This document shows positions 21,245 to 24,856 of a stretch of DNA of 24,856 nt, in pieces (within the stretch, counting starts at the first letter, position 1; every line of letters starts with the position of its first letter). The notes beneath the pieces were generated by a model, which was not told where the DNA came from, did not search any database, and saw nothing but the letters and a program-made list of their open reading frames with translations. The stretch comes from Actinomycetota bacterium (lineage in GTDB: Bacteria; Actinomycetota; Actinomycetes; Nanopelagicales; Nanopelagicaceae), in the NCBI GenBank assembly GCA_010032125.1, contig RHAU01000003.1, positions 1-24,856 of the forward strand, written 5' to 3'. The position numbers and the translations under genes were made by a program.

Positions 21245-22195
21245 ATGTCGAGCGCCAAGACTGAACGCCTGATTAATTTAACTATGGCGTTACTCGCAAG
21301 TCGAAGATTCATGACGAAATCTGAGATTTTCAGACGCGTCGCTGGCTATAGCGGCAATCAAGAGACCAAAGAGCGAATGTTTGAGCGCGATAAGGATGAT
21401 TTGCGTTCGCTAGGAATCGAGATTGAAGTTGGCGGCCATGATCCACTTTTTGAAGATGAGCCGGGATACCGGATAACGCCAGAGGCATATCAACTTCCGG
21501 CCTCTCAATTTAATGCGCATGAATTGGGGTTAATCGCGACGGCACTTGGATTATGGCGCGAAAGTGAATTCGAAGACACATCGCATTCAGTTTCCCGAAG
21601 GTTCCAATCTATTGGAGTTACGCCGCAAGAGCCCGAAGGTTTAACTTTGGGTGAAGTATCGATTGATGAAACAGGATTAGTAGAGATCGCGGATGCCTTA
21701 GCAGACCGGCAAGGAATTCGATTCGAATATAGAAAATCCGGTTCGCAGGATGCTGAGATGCGTCGCGTGAATCCGATGGGATTAAGCGCTTGGAAGGGCT
21801 CCTGGTACCTCGTAGCCGAGGATCTCGAACGTGGCGACATTCGAGCTTTCAAATTGTCGAGATTTGTTAGCGGAATTGAACGCATCGGAAAGATAGCAAA
21901 TTATGAAATTCCTGAAGATTTCGACGTTCGCGATTATCTCATCATGTTTTCGCGAGGTGAGCTAAATGCCGTTATCGATGTTCGCAAAAACCAAGGCGGT
22001 GCGTTACGAAGTCAAGCAATCACTGTCGAGCATCAGGATGAAGAGTGGGACCGATTAACAGTCCAGTTCAACGACGAGACCGAGTTTCTCCGTGAAATTC
22101 TCTGGCTGACTGATGCGGCAAAAATAGTAGAGCCAGAATCTCTCCGCATAAAAGTTGTGAGCGCACTTACGACGTTGGAGGCTCGATATGTCTGA
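21245..22195 (+). CDS. pafB: WYL-domain transcriptional regulator PafB
   Basis: With PafC forms the activator of the LexA-independent DNA-damage response in mycobacteria; also called proteasome accessory factor B because of its usual location. The 316 residues comprise an N-terminal winged helix (RLINLTMALLASRRFMTKSEIFRRV, then ERMFERDKDDLRSLGIEIE), a central linker, the WYL domain with GSWYLVAED (Trp187-Tyr188-Leu189) and a C-terminal WCX extension. WYL domains are thought to sense nucleic-acid or nucleotide signals. The start is fixed by the leaderless box. It overlaps pafC by 8 bp. The Pup ligase pafA that usually precedes it is absent here. Confidence 0.92.
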   Translation: MSSAKTERLINLTMALLASRRFMTKSEIFRRVAGYSGNQETKERMFERDKDDLRSLGIEIEVGGHDPLFEDEPGYRITPEAYQLPASQFNAHELGLIATALGLWRESEFEDTSHSVSRRFQSIGVTPQEPEGLTLGEVSIDETGLVEIADALADRQGIRFEYRKSGSQDAEMRRVNPMGLSAWKGSWYLVAEDLERGDIRAFKLSRFVSGIERIGKIANYEIPEDFDVRDYLIMFSRGELNAVIDVRKNQGGALRSQAITVEHQDEEWDRLTVQFNDETEFLREILWLTDAAKIVEPESLRIKVVSALTTLEARYV

Positions 22196-23102
22196 GAGTG
22201 CAGCAACGCGAGCGCTACGTTTGCTTGATTTGGTTCCGTATCTCAATTCACATCCAGGAGTCAGCGTTGCCGAAATCGCTGAGGAATTCGCAATCTCTCG
22301 TGCCGATGTCATCAAAGACCTCAATCTAATTTTCTTATGTGGATTGCCGGGCTACACGCCTTTAGAGTTGATTGATATCTCATTCGACGAGGAGAGCGTC
22401 AACCTTCATGACCCACAGAATTTAGGTACGCCTCGTCGACTGACAGAGAGCGAAGCACTCTCTTTAAGAATTGCGCTCCAAGCGCTAGCAGAGCTTCTGC
22501 CTGCCAATCATAAAGATCGAACTATCATCAGTAATCTCACCGCAAAGATTCGCTCGATTTTCCAATCACGTATACCCGACGGCGCACTAACGTATTCGTC
22601 AGATCGGCAGCGATTAACAATTAACAATATTTCCCAAGCCATTTCAAAGAACAAGCAGATATCTATCGTTTACTACAACAAATCTAAAGATGAATCGAAG
22701 ACTAGGGATATCGATCCGTTTAGATTGATTGTTGAGGAAAAGCGCGTATTGCTTCATGCATGGTGTCATCTATCTGGTGGATTACGAAGTTTTGATACTG
22801 CGAATATCGAAAGTTTAGAAATTCTCGATCGTCCTCGAATGACATCAACTGAAGAGAAGGAATCTGGCTCAAAGATGGCAACTGTGCGATGGATTAACTC
22901 CCAACGCTCCTTCGCAGAGCGGTATCCCTCGATCGCACGTCCGGGGGAACCCACGAGTGATTTTGACTTTTTTCAAGAAGAGTGGCTCATCAGAAGCGCC
23001 ATCAGTTACTTCGATGAAATAGAAGTCTTAGAACCGGCAGATATTCGCAGCGTGGTAGCCGAGAGGTGTAAACGCGCTTTAGAACTTTATTCTTCTCACT
23101 AG
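22188..23102 (+). CDS. pafC: WYL-domain transcriptional regulator PafC
   Basis: Partner of PafB in the DNA-damage regulator. The 304 residues have an N-terminal HTH (ALRLLDLVPYLNSHPGVSVAEIAEEFAISRADVIKDL), a middle helical part with RRLTESEALSLRIALQAL, and a WYL-type barrel ending in a C-terminal domain. In the motif region the sequence is RVLLHAWCHLSGGLRSF (from about 186), so the Trp-Tyr-Leu triplet itself is not conserved although the following AWCH is. It has a good ribosome site (GGAGG, 8 bases before the ATG) and overlaps the pafB stop by 8 bp, consistent with stoichiometric production. Confidence 0.9.
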   Translation: MSESAATRALRLLDLVPYLNSHPGVSVAEIAEEFAISRADVIKDLNLIFLCGLPGYTPLELIDISFDEESVNLHDPQNLGTPRRLTESEALSLRIALQALAELLPANHKDRTIISNLTAKIRSIFQSRIPDGALTYSSDRQRLTINNISQAISKNKQISIVYYNKSKDESKTRDIDPFRLIVEEKRVLLHAWCHLSGGLRSFDTANIESLEILDRPRMTSTEEKESGSKMATVRWINSQRSFAERYPSIARPGEPTSDFDFFQEEWLIRSAISYFDEIEVLEPADIRSVVAERCKRALELYSSH

Positions 23103-23127
23103 TTCCGCCCGGTAATGACCTGCGTGG

Positions 23128-23133
23128 TAGCGT
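23128..23133 (+). promoter_or_regulatory. Possible -10 box for tatAC
   Basis: TAGCGT in the 60-bp gap after pafC would start a transcript about 22-24 nt before the tatA ATG, leaving room for the GGAAAGG ribosome site at 23149-23155. No convincing -35. Read-through from pafBC is the alternative. Confidence 0.3.
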
Positions 23134-23162
23134 AGGCCGTCCTCATCTGGAAAGGCGACATT

Positions 23163-23348
23163 ATGTTTCTGCGCGAACCTTCACACTGGCTCCTCCTTAT
23201 CTTGGTCGTAGTTCTGCTCTTCGGTGCAAAGCGCCTCCCAGACTCGGCCCGAGCACTTGGCCGTTCATTACGTATTTTTAAGAGCGAAGTAAAAGAATTG
23301 AATAAGGACGAGAAGAAGGCAGACGAAGAGGGAAAGAGCTCAAACTAG
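23163..23348 (+). CDS. tatA: Sec-independent translocase subunit TatA
   Basis: Forms the pore of the twin-arginine pathway that exports folded proteins. At 61 residues it is at the small end for TatA. One N-terminal transmembrane helix (about 8-21) precedes the hinge and amphipathic helix FGAKRLPDSARALGRSLRIF, then a short acidic/lysine-rich tail. The FG-x-x-(K/R)LP hinge is diagnostic. A ribosome site GGAAAGG lies 7 bases upstream of the ATG. tatC follows 34 bp downstream; no tatB lies here, as in other actinobacteria where it is unlinked. Confidence 0.92.
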   Translation: MFLREPSHWLLLILVVVLLFGAKRLPDSARALGRSLRIFKSEVKELNKDEKKADEEGKSSN

Positions 23349-23382
23349 GCTCTCGATATCTTCGCGAATAAGCGGAGGATCT

Positions 23383-24216
23383 ATGTCATCCCATGATGGG
23401 GCGGTCATGCCTCTTCTTGACCATCTCCGCGAATTTCGAAAGCGGATCATCCGTGCAGCACTCTCAATTCTCGTTTTTGCAGGATTGGGTTGGGCTTACT
23501 ACAACCAAATAATCACAACTCTTGCGAGTCCTGTCTGTGATTTGAAAGCAGCGCAGGCCAACCAAGCAACGAATTGCGGTGCGCTTTATATCTCAGGAGT
23601 CCTTGGTCCGCTCAATCTTCAGATCAAAGTTTCACTTCTTGTTGGCGTCATCATTGCAGCTCCTTTCTGGCTCTATCAATTATGGGCATTTATTGCGCCA
23701 GCGCTTCACCGACGGGAGCGACGGAATTCAATTCTCTTCATCGTCGCAGCGACTCCATTCTTCGCAGCAGGGGCAATACTTGCTTATCTCGTTCTCCCGC
23801 TAGCCATCAAAGTACTTTTCGGATTCACTCCGGAATCCCTCAACAACTTAGTTAAGTTTGACGATTACCTAGATTTCGTTCTTCGATTGATTCTCATTTT
23901 TGGAATCGCATTTGAATTGCCAGTATTTCTTGTATCACTTAATCTCATCGGAGTACTCAGCGGGAAATCAATCTTGAGACCATGGCGCTTCGCAGTCTTT
24001 GGAATAACCCTCTTTGTTGCCTCGTTCTCACCAACCGCCGATCCGCTTTCCATGGCCGCACTTGCAGTCCCGTTGACGCTTCTCTATTTCGCCGCCGGTG
24101 GGATTGCACTCCTTGTCGATAAACGTCGAGCGCGAGCAGCAGCGAAGTATTCTGACGATGAAGCATCGGAAGTAGAGGGCGCTCAACCTATTGATAGCCC
24201 GGGCGAAGAACACTGA
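23383..24216 (+). CDS. tatC: Sec-independent translocase subunit TatC
   Basis: The twin-arginine signal-peptide receptor. The 277 residues begin with the conserved cytoplasmic MPLLDHLREFRKRI element, followed by six transmembrane segments; FWLYQLWAFIAPALHRRERR, FAGAILAY-like FFAAGAILAYLVLPLA, FGIAFELPVF and ASFSPTADPLS are family signatures. The start at 23383 has GGAGG four bases upstream; an internal Met at residue 9 is possible but less favoured. A periplasmic loop contains two cysteines (SPVCDL and ATNCGAL) that could form a disulfide. The C-terminus is an acidic tail. The stop TGA shares one base with the next ATG. Confidence 0.95.
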   Translation: MSSHDGAVMPLLDHLREFRKRIIRAALSILVFAGLGWAYYNQIITTLASPVCDLKAAQANQATNCGALYISGVLGPLNLQIKVSLLVGVIIAAPFWLYQLWAFIAPALHRRERRNSILFIVAATPFFAAGAILAYLVLPLAIKVLFGFTPESLNNLVKFDDYLDFVLRLILIFGIAFELPVFLVSLNLIGVLSGKSILRPWRFAVFGITLFVASFSPTADPLSMAALAVPLTLLYFAAGGIALLVDKRRARAAAKYSDDEASEVEGAQPIDSPGEEH

Positions 24217-24856
24217 TGTGGCTTTTGCTCATCAACCCAACTTCGGGTGGAGGAAGGGGAGCGAAAGTTGGCGCGGAAGTTGCCCGTTACCTCGTAAGTA
24301 ATTCAATTCAGTACAGCGATATCTCTGGTTCCAGCTTTGAAAGCGCTCGAACTAATCTTCGAGAATCACTTTCCACAACTGTCAACGGCGTCATCGCTGT
24401 CGGTGGCGATGGCATGGTTCATCTCGTTATTCAAGAACTTGCGGAGAAAAAAGTGCCTTTGCTGCTCATTCCCGCGGGGACTGGCAACGACTTCGCACGC
24501 GTTCTTCATTTGCCGCTGGATAACCCGACTATGGTTCTTGAGAAAGCACTGAGTTCGGCACCGACGCATGTAGATCTCGGCCGCGTGAATGGAACTTTCT
24601 TTGCCGAGGTCCTTAGTACCGGCTTTGATTCGATTGTCAATGAACGAGCGAATCGAATGGTTCGCATTACTGGAAAGAGCAAGTACTACATTTCCATGCT
24701 TCTTGAGTTACCGCTCTTCAAGCCAAAGAGCTATAAGTTCCGAATGGATGGATCAGATTTTGAGTGCAAGGCGATGTTAATTGCAGTGGGCAACGGGAGT
24801 AGTTATGGAGGAGGCATGAAGGTTTGCCCGACAGCAAATATGAGTGATGGTGAATT
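24216..24856 (+). CDS. Diacylglycerol/lipid kinase family protein, 3'-truncated by window edge
   Basis: The first 213 codons of a DAGK-catalytic-domain protein that phosphorylates a lipid such as diacylglycerol or a sphingosine-like substrate. The start MWLLLINPTSGGGRG is typical; the nucleotide-binding GGDGMVH lies at 63-69 and IPAGTGNDFAR around 85-95, followed by STGFDSIVNERAN. No stop occurs before the window ends. The ATG overlaps the tatC stop by one base (TGATG), so it is probably expressed with tatAC. A DAG kinase-like gene next to tatC is also found in other actinobacteria, often followed by a DEAD-box helicase outside this window. Confidence 0.92.
   Translation, partial: MWLLLINPTSGGGRGAKVGAEVARYLVSNSIQYSDISGSSFESARTNLRESLSTTVNGVIAVGGDGMVHLVIQELAEKKVPLLLIPAGTGNDFARVLHLPLDNPTMVLEKALSSAPTHVDLGRVNGTFFAEVLSTGFDSIVNERANRMVRITGKSKYYISMLLELPLFKPKSYKFRMDGSDFECKAMLIAVGNGSSYGGGMKVCPTANMSDGE

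Noticed and set aside
1..24856. CRISPR arrays, insertion sequences, integrases, toxin-antitoxin pairs or a defence island
   Set aside because: No direct-repeat array, terminal inverted repeats, transposase or nuclease gene was seen; every gene longer than about 180 bp fits a chromosomal family.

Overview
The window looks like chromosomal DNA from a streamlined actinobacterium with only moderate GC (near half by eye). Three things point there. It carries the mycothiol gene mshC and the actinobacteria-typical DUF3090, SCO1664-like and PafB/PafC families. The gene order follows the mycobacterial/streptomycete chromosome. Many genes start directly downstream of a TANNNT -10 box with no room for a leader. 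The compactness (very short gaps, 1-11 bp overlaps) and GC suggest the freshwater acI group (Nanopelagicales); that placement is inference. I see no IS element, prophage, CRISPR array, integrase or other accessory island. No gene-free stretch exceeds about 180 bp.

Layout. 1-1485: end of rsmB, then rpe. 1489-3857: serB encoded as two overlapping ORFs (minus strand), then an orphan ABC ATPase and ung (plus). 3863-3890: a bidirectional terminator. 3912-5342: a guanine/hypoxanthine-type permease with a structured leader. 5454-6887: two membrane proteins (YczE-like and DUF554) with divergent leaderless promoters. 6895-9286, minus strand: a zinc alcohol dehydrogenase, thymidine kinase, adenine phosphoribosyltransferase and tRNA-Leu(GAG). 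9309-11578: an M20 hydrolase and an aldo/keto reductase, tail to tail. 11628-14790: histidine-phosphatase family, DUF3090, SCO1664-like, mshC. 14787-19819: PAC2 protein (minus), metH, HAD phosphatase. 19827-20678: trmI. 20699-24856: FKBP lipoprotein (minus), pafB-pafC, tatA-tatC and the start of a diacylglycerol kinase-like gene running off the end.

How the genes work together. The permease, apt and tdk are nucleobase/nucleoside salvage functions, fitting an oligotroph that scavenges. mshC makes mycothiol, and the co-oriented phosphatase and kinase-like genes beside it are candidates for related steps. The right half follows the actinobacterial order PAC2-metH-HAD-trmI-[proteasome/Pup genes]-FKBP-pafBC-tatAC. 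The whole Pup-proteasome block (mpa/arc, dop, pup, prcB, prcA, pafA) is missing: trmI and FKBP are 20 bp apart.

The most striking sequence-level pattern is regulatory. Eleven first genes of transcription units have TANNNT followed by exactly 6 nt and then ATG/GTG, while several downstream genes carry Shine-Dalgarno sequences. I found no clearly new multi-gene system. The best leads are the pupylation loss with retained PafBC, the split SerB, the phosphatase next to mshC, the permease leader, and overlapping back-to-back promoters.
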